Position numbers and translations under genes: made by a program. A stretch of 64,000 nucleotides of DNA from Coriobacteriaceae bacterium. GTDB lineage: Bacteria; Actinomycetota; Coriobacteriia; Coriobacteriales; Coriobacteriaceae. Below, one piece after another: positions 42,521-50,764 of the stretch. Location of the stretch: positions 707,397 through 771,396 of the forward strand of contig CABOHA010000001.1 in NCBI GenBank assembly GCA_902399975.1, read 5' to 3'. The notes under the pieces are model-generated. The model was given only the letters and a program-made list of their open reading frames with translations. It was not told the DNA's origin and did not search any database. Positions within the stretch are counted from its first letter, which is position 1; each line of letters begins with the position of its first letter.

Positions 42521-43789
42521 ATGACTGAATCTGCTATTGATTACAGCAAGCAGCCCCTTGCTGTTGAGGTCAAAGATGTCACCATGATCTTTAACATGGC
42601 GTCTGAATCGCTTACGAACCTCAAAGAGTATTTCATTAAGCTTGCTAAGCACGAGCTGTTCTTTGAGGAGTTCCGTGCGCTTAAGCACATTTCGTTCGAT
42701 GTGCATCGCGGTGAGGTCGTTGGCCTTGTTGGTACTAACGGCTCCGGCAAGTCTACGATGCTTAAGATCATCGCCGGCGTTTTGGAACCCAGCGAGGGCA
42801 AGGTTAAGGTTCACGGGAATATTGCGCCGCTTATCGAGCTTGGAGCGGGCTTTGACCCCGAGCTTACCGCGCGTGAGAACATATATCTGAACGGTGCGCT
42901 GCTTGGGTACACCAAGGAGTTTATCGATGTAAACTTTGATGGAATTATTGATTTTGCTGAACTCGATAATTTCGTCGACATGCCTCTGAAGAATTTCTCG
43001 TCGGGCATGATTGCACGCATCGCGTTTGCGATTGCCACTATAACTGAACCTGACATTTTGATTGTCGATGAAACACTCTCGGTCGGAGATGTCTTTTTTC
43101 AAGAGAAGTGCGAGCGTCGCATTCAGCATTTCATTGAGAGTGGTGACGTGACGGTTCTATTCGTGTCTCACTCTATGGAGCAAGTTGAACGCATTTGTCA
43201 GCGTGCGATATGGATTGAAAAAGGCGAGTTACGTATGGATGGCCCTGTTCGTACTGTATGTTCCGCTTATCATGATCAATTCAGCTTTGATTTTATTGAT
43301 GTTGATCGGAATTCGAAATACGCCCAGGATATTAATTGGATGGTAGAAAAGAGAATTACAAGGGGATGGGCTATAGATAATACTCATCGAGAATTTAGGG
43401 GAAAGGAAAAGATTAAACGGCAGGATTTTGCTACTTTTGTCTTTAGACTTGTCAAAGAACTGGATCCCAATGTAAGAGACGGGGATAAAAATCAGTTTGT
43501 AAATCCTTTCTTGGACGTTGACATTTCTTCGCCTGGATCATTTGCGATTTATTGGCTTAAGAATGAAGGCTATTTGCCTGAGTTCGATGCTAAACGGGAT
43601 TCCTTTTATGGCGACGAGCTCATGTCGAGCTCTGATGCCATAGAATGGCTGAGTTTATTGCAACGGCATTTTGGTTTCGGTGAGCTTATTGATTATGGAG
43701 TGAATTCTGCTCGTTTGTCGCGCGAAGAAGCTGCTCATTTGCTAAGGATTTTTCATGATTCAATTTCGCTCGGTGGCGTAACGGGATAA
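42521..43789 (+). CDS. wzt: Wzt-type exporter ATPase with an SLH-like C-terminal extension
   Basis: A 422-residue protein starting at ATG 42521 after AAGGAG. Residues 15-250 are a complete ABC ATPase: Walker A GTNGSGKST (71-79), NFSSGM signature (159-163), Walker B ILIVDETLSVGD, switch FVSHS. The remaining 170 residues are not the usual jelly-roll Wzt tail. Residues 267-310 (AQDINWMVEKRITRGW... EFRGKEKIKRQDFATFVFRL) align closely with the SLH-like repeats of two secreted proteins just downstream. A second, weaker copy is at 328-380 (NPFLDVDISSPG... YWLKNEG), and a third end-motif (LSREEAAHLLRI) at 399-410. The extension is AT-rich, unlike the ATPase part. It should lie in the cytoplasm, where it may read the exported glycan. 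Confidence 0.85.
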   Translation: MTESAIDYSKQPLAVEVKDVTMIFNMASESLTNLKEYFIKLAKHELFFEEFRALKHISFDVHRGEVVGLVGTNGSGKSTMLKIIAGVLEPSEGKVKVHGNIAPLIELGAGFDPELTARENIYLNGALLGYTKEFIDVNFDGIIDFAELDNFVDMPLKNFSSGMIARIAFAIATITEPDILIVDETLSVGDVFFQEKCERRIQHFIESGDVTVLFVSHSMEQVERICQRAIWIEKGELRMDGPVRTVCSAYHDQFSFDFIDVDRNSKYAQDINWMVEKRITRGWAIDNTHREFRGKEKIKRQDFATFVFRLVKELDPNVRDGDKNQFVNPFLDVDISSPGSFAIYWLKNEGYLPEFDAKRDSFYGDELMSSSDAIEWLSLLQRHFGFGELIDYGVNSARLSREEAAHLLRIFHDSISLGGVTG

Positions 43790-43876
43790 TTACTCCGTTT
43801 GGTTCGTACCATTTTTCATGGTTGATTCGCTTTTTATATCTATCGCCATATAGTACTTTTGTTAGTATACATTCAG

Positions 43877-43953
43877 GCTCCATTAGCTCAGTTGGATAGA
43901 GCAGGGGACTTCTAATCCCAAGGTCGACGGTTCGAATCCGCCATGGAGCACCA
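43877..43953 (+). tRNA. tRNA-Arg (anticodon TCT)
   Basis: The cloverleaf is complete: acceptor GCTCCAT pairs with ATGGAGC, the D-arm has AGCTCAGTTGGATAGAGC, the anticodon stem-loop GGGGA-CTTCTAA-TCCC gives TCT, and the T-arm has GGTTCGAATCC. CCA is encoded. It stands between the exporter ATPase and pyruvyltransferase genes. Confidence 0.95.
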
Positions 43954-43962
43954 GAGAAGAGT

Positions 43963-43989
43963 AGGCCGGGTCGCTTGCCCGGCCTTTTT
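43963..43989 (+). terminator. Terminator after tRNA-Arg(TCT)
   Basis: A perfect 8-bp stem, AGGCCGGG (43963-43970) with CCCGGCCT (43978-43985), has a 7-nt loop and is followed by five T, ten bases after the tRNA end. Confidence 0.88.
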
Positions 43990-44067
43990 GTATTGGGATC
44001 ATTGACGTTTCTGGTCTGTCATCTGGTTTAAAATACTGTACACCAATTTATTTGAAGCGGAGGTTTG

Positions 44068-45297
44068 ATGGGCTTATTAGGTTCTATTGGCCAAAAACTT
44101 ATTTCTTTTGACCAGAGTCGTCAACCTCGACCCCAACGCAAGGCCTTATATTTGATTTGCGAGCCCGGATGGCCGAATTACGGTGATGAACTTATTGCCC
44201 GAGAATGGCTTCGGTATATTTCGAGTATTGATCCCGATCTTCCGGTCATTCTTGACTGTAATAGGCCGGGTTCCGCTGCAGCTATTTTGTACGGTATTCA
44301 TAAGAATTTAGTCTGCGTTGACACTATTGCGCGCCTTACTTTCGAAAATGAATTTGTTAAAGGCAACCATAATCTCGAATCAGTTTCTGAGATAGCATTC
44401 GCTGTTAGGCGAGCGTTGGACTGGCAAGGAGGAAATCCCCACTACGCTAGTGGGGTCAAATTGCTTGAGGACGCTATCGCCGGCGTTCATTACTTGGGCG
44501 GCGGGTATTTAAATGGGACCTGGAAGCCTAATTTGGCGCGTTTGGAACTTGGGCGCTGGGCCACAGACCATGGAATTCCAGCTATTGCCACGGGTTTGGG
44601 GTTGATGCCGCTTTCGAAAGATGACCTATCGTATGTCAATGCTGCTTTTGAGAGCTTCGATTATGTTGGGGTTCGTGATGCTGATACTTATGATGCTCTT
44701 AATGGCGTTCGCAATCTACGCTTAGATGTTGATGACTGCTTTATCAACGGCTTGGAAGATTGCATCCAAACCGACGCAAGTGAATTGTTGCCAGAATATA
44801 TGGTTTGTGTTCAGCATGAATTTTGTTGTGATTCGAGTTTGGTATTTGATGCGGTTGATCGTACGCTTAAAGCATGGGGGGTTAAACCTGGCATCGACCT
44901 TGTCGGGGTAGTCGAATGTAATCCCATTATAGACAGATACATATATGACTATTTGATTGGTCGAGGAAACAGCCTTCGTTTTTACTCTACCCTTGAGTTG
45001 CTTTCGGAAGGTCTGCCGGTGCGGTGTGATCAGAAGTGGATTTCATCTCGGTATCATCCACATCTCATTGCTTCTTCTTTTGGCTGTTCGGGTGCGTTTA
45101 TTAATGTTGACGAAGAATACTACCCAATTAAGCAAAACGCTGTTTTAAGGATGGGCTCCCGATGGAATGAAATTTCACTCGAGAGCATCCCCGAGACTCC
45201 CGGTTTTGGTTTTGAAGATCTTGACAGTCGTAATAGATATAGAGATCGAATTCGAAGTAGTGTTTCTGATTTCTATAAACGAATTTTAGATTGTTAA
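44068..45297 (+). CDS. Polysaccharide pyruvyltransferase family protein (CsaB-like role possible)
   Basis: A 409-residue protein of the pyruvyl-transferase family. N-terminal PGWPNYGDELIAREWL (nucleotide/PEP-type loop), a central HYLGGGYLNG, GLMPLSKDDLSYV, then DYVGVRDADTY, and C-terminal SSRYHPHLIASSFGCSG, where R and H fit the PEP-binding pair of CsaB/PvG1-type enzymes. Such enzymes transfer pyruvate from PEP to make a ketal on a sugar; in Bacillus-type walls the CsaB product is the ligand of SLH domains. Its neighbours here are an SLH-tailed exporter ATPase and two SLH-like secreted proteins. ATG 44068 follows GCGGAGG. The substrate sugar is unknown. Confidence 0.78.
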   Translation: MGLLGSIGQKLISFDQSRQPRPQRKALYLICEPGWPNYGDELIAREWLRYISSIDPDLPVILDCNRPGSAAAILYGIHKNLVCVDTIARLTFENEFVKGNHNLESVSEIAFAVRRALDWQGGNPHYASGVKLLEDAIAGVHYLGGGYLNGTWKPNLARLELGRWATDHGIPAIATGLGLMPLSKDDLSYVNAAFESFDYVGVRDADTYDALNGVRNLRLDVDDCFINGLEDCIQTDASELLPEYMVCVQHEFCCDSSLVFDAVDRTLKAWGVKPGIDLVGVVECNPIIDRYIYDYLIGRGNSLRFYSTLELLSEGLPVRCDQKWISSRYHPHLIASSFGCSGAFINVDEEYYPIKQNAVLRMGSRWNEISLESIPETPGFGFEDLDSRNRYRDRIRSSVSDFYKRILDC

Positions 45298-45321
45298 ATT
45301 AGTTGTTTAAGGAGGGTCCCT

Positions 45322-46233
45322 ATGAATGAAATTGATTTCAATGCAGAACGAGGGTATTTTCGCGTTCTTTTATTACCATCAATTATAGTGCTAATAATTA
45401 CTATTGCTATAGCAACGTCCTTAGCATTGGCGCCGAAAACTGCGTTTGCTGTTGATTTAAACCGAACGGTATATTGTTCAAGAACTGGTACGAAATATCA
45501 TTATGTAATCGACTGTTCTGGTATGAAAAACCCCATATCAATGTCTCTTGGCGAAGCACGGAGCGAAGGTAGAACGCCTTGCTCGAATTGTGTGCACGAT
45601 ACTTCTGAAAATCCTGATGTCCCGGCAACCCCGTCTTATCATTTTTCAGATGTAAATCCTTCTACTCCACATGCGGAAGATATTTTATGGCTCTATCAAA
45701 CAGGTATTTCGACTGGTTGGGACGAAGGAAATGGGGTTTATTCGTTTCGAGGCATGGATAGCGTGAAACGTCAAGATATGGCTGCTTTTTTGTATCGTCT
45801 TGCCGGTAGCCCTGATTTTTCGATAACTTCGAATAATGCAAGTTGCTTTTTCTCGGACGTAGACGAGTCAACCCCGCATTATAAGGAAATCATTTGGTTG
45901 GCAAGTTCGGGCATTTCTAGCGGGTGGACGGAGGCGGATGGCTCAAGAACTTTTCGCGGAATGGATTCAGTAAAAAGACAGGATATGGCTGCGTTTTTGA
46001 ACCGCTTGTCCGTCTATCTCGGTCATCCTTATTACGGAGAGGGCGTAAACCCATTCATTGATGTTGTGGCTGATACCCCGCATCGTCATGAAGTGCTGTG
46101 GTTATCTCAATATGAAATTACCCAGGGATGGATTGAGGCTGACGGAACTCGCACATTTCGTGGCATGGATTCTGTGAAGAGGCAAGATATGGCTGCGTTT
46201 ATGCATCGAATGAGCCTTCGCGAGCTTCTATAA
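45322..46233 (+). CDS. Secreted SLH-like protein with N-terminal zinc-site-like domain
   Basis: A 303-residue protein with an N-terminal hydrophobic export segment (about 15-42). Residues 48-90 hold VYCSRTGTKYHYVIDCSGM... RTPCSNC, a small Cys/His domain (H-x4-C then C-x2-C) like those attached to secreted or nuclease proteins. Three SLH-like repeats follow (about 108-165, 176-232, 243-300), each with FSDV/FxDV, TPHxxxIxWL, GISxGW, FRGMDSVKRQDMAAF. The canonical SLH TRAE motif is replaced by VKRQD. It should sit at the cell surface, bound non-covalently through the repeats if they act like classical SLH domains. A good ribosome-binding site (AAGGAGGG) precedes it. Confidence 0.82.
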   Translation: MNEIDFNAERGYFRVLLLPSIIVLIITIAIATSLALAPKTAFAVDLNRTVYCSRTGTKYHYVIDCSGMKNPISMSLGEARSEGRTPCSNCVHDTSENPDVPATPSYHFSDVNPSTPHAEDILWLYQTGISTGWDEGNGVYSFRGMDSVKRQDMAAFLYRLAGSPDFSITSNNASCFFSDVDESTPHYKEIIWLASSGISSGWTEADGSRTFRGMDSVKRQDMAAFLNRLSVYLGHPYYGEGVNPFIDVVADTPHRHEVLWLSQYEITQGWIEADGTRTFRGMDSVKRQDMAAFMHRMSLRELL

Positions 46234-46371
46234 TTTGCGCGGTTTGCTGTAGCTTATTTCGGTTGCTTAACACGCTTACCGAAAATTGCCTAATCGGAAG
46301 TTCATATTCCTAATATATTTGATACTCTAGATTTGTTTTATTGGTGGGGGAAAGTGAAAAAAGGAGTTCCT

Positions 46372-48752
46372 ATGAAAATTCGTTTGAGAATGGGCGTATA
46401 TGGCCTTCTCGTTGGCCTCATCGCACTTTTCTTGGCACCCGTAGCATCTGAAGCATATACCGCCAAGGGCATTACCAATTCAAAGGGTCTTGTGTATGAC
46501 GATGTCTATGGCGTGTCGAACGGCGCTGCTATCATGCGTAAGGGCGATCATATCGATTTGGTCGACTCGCTTGGAAATCTTCTCTTGGATACTGTTTCTG
46601 GTGTTGATACTCATATTTCAAATAGCGTCTACGGTGCCGGCTATCACTTCGACAAAGGCCTCGTTCCGCTGTCTTACGGAAACGATCAGAAAAATCCCAG
46701 AATAGTGGCTATTATGACATTAATAAGAAGAAAATTGTTGCCAATGCTGAAGCTGGTGATGTGACTGGTGAATTTTCACAGGATGCGACATTGTTTGCTA
46801 AAGCGATGGTTCAAAATCAATCTACTATGGTTACCTTATATAACACTAATTCTGGTACCAAGCTGAGCTCTTCGGTAATGCCTGTTTCATGTGAAAAATG
46901 TTATTTTAATTTTGGTTCAGACAATACTTGTCTTAACGTTAATTATTGCACTCGTGAAGAAGGTTCTGAAAATGTAGCTTGGAGTCAAGGCTATTTTAAG
47001 ATTAATGACGGAGTTTTGGGTGAGTTTGTAGCTGATGAATCTCCCTCTTCAAGCAATTATTATCAAACTGGTTTCGATCGAAATGGAATTGCCTTCCTAG
47101 TCCGCTATATCTCTGGAAGCAGTACTGCTGACGGTCACGGCTCGAGGGTAGAAATTGAATACAAAGGGGCTGTAAAACATCTATATGATTGCAGCAGCTT
47201 CAAAATCGTTGGTGAATTCGTTTTCGTTCAGAAAAATGATCAATCAGGATGGAAGGAGGTTTATTCCTGCAATGGCGATCGTGCAGAATGGATTGAATCT
47301 TTATTCAGCAATAATTCGGATGCGCTGTATTTGAACACGGAGGGCTTTGATTCCTTTGACGGATCGCGGCGTTATGTTTACTTTGACACTAAGACGTCCA
47401 AGAGTGTTTTGTTTGACGCGGACGGTAGCGTGATAAAAGATAAACTTGTTCCCGGTTTTAGCGATAATTCAAACGCTTATTTATGCCCTGCTTACGACGG
47501 GTCATCTTCTAGTGGCTACGATTCGGCTCCAGCGATTGCCATTACGTCAAATGATGCTAAGTCTGGAGATTGGGTCGTCAGACTGTTGAATTTAGATGGT
47601 GATATTCTGTATGAAGATCATTGCAGTAAGAACGATTGTGGAGATATGGTTTCATATTGGGTATATCCTTCTTACCTTGATGGTTTCATTTCGATTCATA
47701 AATTCAACGAATCAAGCAGCGCAAAGCCGACGACATTTATCGATTTAGTCCATAAAAAGACTGTTGGTACACTTGATTCTTATGCTTTTATGCAGTTATG
47801 TGGCGGTAAGTTGATTGCTGGCGAAATGTCCCCCTCTTCACCAGTTTATTTGTTAACGTCTAATGGTCTCGACCGCTTTATGATTGGGACTAATGCCGTT
47901 TCAGTTTGCATGCAGAACGTTGAGTCATCAAGGTCTTATATTTCTCCAGGTTCTTTATATCATTCTTCTTGCGCTGCTTGGTGGGCTAAGGATAATAATG
48001 GTAAATGGGGCCTAATCAAGACCGATGGCACCGTCATTGTCCCGTTTGAATATGATGCTTACGAAGACCTTGATTTTGAAAATGAAAATCTCGCGCTTGT
48101 AAAGAAAGATGGTCTTTGGTGGTTCTTCGATACTTCAGAAAAGACCGAACAGGGTTCTGAGGGAAATATCAAGTTTGCTGATGTTGATAGTTCAACTCCT
48201 CATTCAGAGGATATTCATTGGCTTGCTAGTAGTGGAATATCTGAAGGTTGGCTTGAACAGAACGGTTCGCGTACTTTCCGTGGAATGGATAGCGTTAAGC
48301 GTCAGGACATGGCGGCATTTCTCTATCGTCTAGCCGGATCTCCCGTATTTGTTGCACCTGCAACTTCACCATTTATCGATGTGACTTCTTCCACACCCCA
48401 CTATAAGGAGATTTGCTGGTTGGCGCAGACTGGAATCTCTACTGGATGGAAGGTATCCTCTGGTTATCAATTTAGGGGCATGGATAGCGTTAAGCGTCAG
48501 GATATGGCTGCTTTCCTTAAGCGTCTTTCGGATTACTTGAACAAGGGCGGTGTCGCTTCGAGCTCGAACCCGTTTTCTGACGTTAACGAGTCCACTCCTC
48601 ACTATGAGGAAGTCCTTTGGCTTTCGGAGAATGGCGTATCAGAGGGTTGGGCTGAGGCCAATGGCACCCGAACCTTCCGTGGAATGTCGGATGTTGTTAG
48701 GCAGGATATGGCTGCCTTCTTGCATCGTATGGATGCAAATGGTCTCGTGTAA
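46372..48752 (+). pseudogene. WG-repeat/SLH-like secreted protein, broken by a -1 frameshift near 46690
   Basis: The first part (46372-46764) has AAGGAG before its ATG, a signal peptide (LLVGLIALFLAPVASEA) and the start of a WG-type repeat region. The reading frame then fails. The sequence in the -1 frame continues the repeat (SGYYDINKKKIVANAEAGD) and stays open to 48752. The switch falls at a run of five A (46690-46694); one extra A would restore a protein of about 793 residues. The rest contains beta-repeat sequence, a WG repeat (WGLIKTDGTVIVPFEYDAYEDL) and three SLH-like repeats with FRGMDSVKRQDMAAF at the C-terminus. The second part has no ribosome-binding site of its own. Decay, phase variation or a sequence error are all possible. 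Confidence 0.75.
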
Positions 48753-48770
48753 ACCTTGCTGATTGGGTTG

Positions 48771-48803
48771 AACGGAGACTCCATCAGGGGTCTCCGTTTT
48801 TTA
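48771..48803 (+). terminator. Terminator after the WG/SLH-like gene
   Basis: A stem of about 12 bp (AACGGAGAC with GTCTCCGTT, extended inward by TCC/GGG) and an ATCA loop are followed by six T. The next gene starts just after it. Confidence 0.85.
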
Positions 48804-48827
48804 TTTATATACGACGAGGTAATTGAA

Positions 48828-50432
48828 TTGAATAAAAGAACTCAATGGACGCTATTGTGTTTACTCGGGGCTATTCTTTTACTCCAGGGGGGCTATAATT
48901 CTAGCATTTCTTTTATTGCTTCTTTTTTTCTGTTGTTTATTATCGTTATTGATCGCTCAAAATTCGAAATTCTAAATTTCCAAAGAAATATAAGCATGGC
49001 TGCCATGGTATTTCTTGGGCTTATATCTTCTTTTGCATGCGGTTATGGCTCTTACTCGCTTGCTCATCTTGCCCCTTATTGCATGTTCCTGTCTTCGTCA
49101 TTTGTTTTTACTTCGGTTGATGATTTTGATTTCAATTACCTGATTGGGGGATTACGCTACATCTGTTTCATTTCTTCTGCAGCTGCTATTTTACTATTTT
49201 TTGTTTTCCCTTCTTTTTTTGGTTATGTTAGCGCTGGTCGTCTTCAGGCGTTTTTTCAATACGCTAATACCGCTGCCGTTTGGTTTGCGCTTTCATTTTT
49301 ATTGCTGCTCGATAGTCCTTTGTTTACAAAAATTGATTGTCTAGTGCCATTTATTGCGCTTGTCCTGACGCGTTCGGTCGCCGTTGCCATATTGGTCGTT
49401 TTTGGCCTTATGATTTATTTGATATTGGAAAAGCGGTCTATGGCCTCATTTTTGCTCGCCGTGTTTGGGCTTGTCCTCATATTGTGTATTTATGACATGA
49501 TGTCGGGGCGTATTGTGGAGTCGGTGCAGACATTTATTGAGCGAATTATTCAAATATACGATGGACTTAGATTGGCTGGGTCTAGCCCTTTTATCGGAAT
49601 CGGCCCTGGTGCTTGGCGACAATCGTATCGATTCGTTCAAAGTGCGCAATACTCTGCCAATGTCATCCATTGTGGCTATCTTCAAATTCTGCTTGACGGT
49701 GGCATTTTCGCGCTTACTGCATTTTTATGGTTCTGTATCACGCGTATAATCTGCATATTTAAGGAGCGTAGCAATATTCCCCATAGCTCATTCTTGGTTG
49801 CTGGCATTGTTTTAATGCTGCTTCATTTTATGGTTGATATTGACATCCAATTCGGTTTCATTGATTTACTGTTAGTTCTGTTTTTGTCTCGCGGAAATGA
49901 AAAATATTCTATAAAAGAATTATCCTTCGGATTTACTAACTGGGCTAATAAAGGCTGCCTCCTCTTATGTCTTTCGATAATCTTCGGCCTTACGATCATT
50001 ACATGTTATAGAAGCTATTTGATTGAAGTGGGAGATAGAGGTCCTTCGTGTTTTGAAAAAGACCCCGAAGTGACTGAGAATTATTTGCTCAGATTATGTG
50101 ACGAGGGCGAATATGCCAGTGTTGTGGATACTGCTGATTCTTTACGCTTGCGAAGTGTAACTTCTGAGTTACAGCTATTAAAGATTGGTTCCTTATATTG
50201 CATGGATATGAGAGATGATGCGGAAGAATGTCTTCTTGAACTAATCGATATGCAGAAAAAGAACGTAGATCTATATAAAACAGCTACGGCATATTTTGAC
50301 TATTATGGTATTTCAAATGAAGGTCGCATTCGGTTGACCAGAATAGAAAATCAAGCTAATGAAATGATTGAAAGGCCGCCTGCGTCTTACCTACGGAACC
50401 AGGTTCTGTATGAATGGACTCAGTTGAACTGA
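48828..50432 (+). CDS. O-antigen ligase/polymerase-like membrane protein
   Basis: A protein of about 534 residues with ten to twelve hydrophobic segments and a soluble C-terminal tail of about 120 residues. The Wzy_C-like loop reads SPFIGIGPGAWRQSYRFVQSAQYSANVIHCGYLQILLDGG, where the GxGPGxW and H-x-x-Y/L-Q-x-L-x-x-x-G pattern marks the O-antigen ligase/WaaL superfamily. It could ligate the glycan to the wall or polymerise repeat units; sequence alone does not distinguish these. The TTG at 48828 is chosen because GAGG precedes it and an earlier start would lie inside the terminator. AT-rich. Confidence 0.75.
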   Translation: MNKRTQWTLLCLLGAILLLQGGYNSSISFIASFFLLFIIVIDRSKFEILNFQRNISMAAMVFLGLISSFACGYGSYSLAHLAPYCMFLSSSFVFTSVDDFDFNYLIGGLRYICFISSAAAILLFFVFPSFFGYVSAGRLQAFFQYANTAAVWFALSFLLLLDSPLFTKIDCLVPFIALVLTRSVAVAILVVFGLMIYLILEKRSMASFLLAVFGLVLILCIYDMMSGRIVESVQTFIERIIQIYDGLRLAGSSPFIGIGPGAWRQSYRFVQSAQYSANVIHCGYLQILLDGGIFALTAFLWFCITRIICIFKERSNIPHSSFLVAGIVLMLLHFMVDIDIQFGFIDLLLVLFLSRGNEKYSIKELSFGFTNWANKGCLLLCLSIIFGLTIITCYRSYLIEVGDRGPSCFEKDPEVTENYLLRLCDEGEYASVVDTADSLRLRSVTSELQLLKIGSLYCMDMRDDAEECLLELIDMQKKNVDLYKTATAYFDYYGISNEGRIRLTRIENQANEMIERPPASYLRNQVLYEWTQLN

Positions 50433-50499
50433 TATCAAAATCAGCATTACTCCTATTTTTTAATTCAAAACTATAACTTTGTGATTTCATGCAAGGGTA

Positions 50500-50700
50500 T
50501 TAATCGGTGCTCTCCGCATTTACCCTCAGTTCCCACTGCTTGCTGTCCACTTTGGCTACGGAGTCCAGGATAAAGCCCGTAGTGAGCGAGAGTCCGTACA
50601 GGAACATAAACGCTGCTGAAAGCATGGCGGTGTGGAAGAGCGGAACGAGTCCGGTGGCTAAGAGTTCCATAATGATGGGGATGCCCAAAGCCAGCCCGGT
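50500..50700 (-). pseudogene. C-terminal fragment of a membrane-anchored GT2 glycosyltransferase
   Basis: The minus-strand frame reads LGIPIIMELLATGLVPLFHTAM..., then FMFLYGLSLTTGFILDSVAKVDSKQWEL, matching the last 65 residues of the intact GT2 at 40572-41501 (LGIPIVMEYFQTGLVPRFPTAI..., FLCGLSLATGLILDSVAKVERKQWEL). The catalytic domain is absent: similarity stops at about 50697, at a hairpin. DNA identity is only moderate, so it derives from an older or imported relative. It marks a deletion or exchange point next to glf. Confidence 0.8.
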
Positions 50701-50723
50701 GCAGCATTCGCGCTGCACCGGGC
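50694..50723 (-). terminator. Strong hairpin downstream of glf
   Basis: A perfect 12-bp stem (GCCCGGTGCAGC, 50694-50705, with its complement 50712-50723) and 6-nt loop lie about 40 bases after the glf stop. On the minus strand it is followed by TGGCTTTGG, a poor T-run, so terminator strength is uncertain. It sits exactly at the broken end of the GT2 remnant. Confidence 0.6.
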
Positions 50724-50764
50724 ATTCTGTTTGCTTATGGTGGCTAGCTAATGCGCCTTTGTCT

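Noticed and set aside
46687..46696. Programmed -1 ribosomal frameshifting
   Set aside because: The site is G AAA AAT rather than a full slippery heptamer, and I saw no obvious stimulatory structure just downstream; a mutation or sequence error is simpler.
46761..48752. Treating the second half of the WG/SLH-like protein as a separate gene starting at GTG 46761
   Set aside because: No ribosome-binding site or signal peptide, and the coding frame clearly extends upstream of the GTG to the frameshift point.
43877..50432. Integrative element inserted at tRNA-Arg(TCT)
   Set aside because: No integrase, no excisionase and no clear duplicated tRNA end found, so only homologous exchange is considered.
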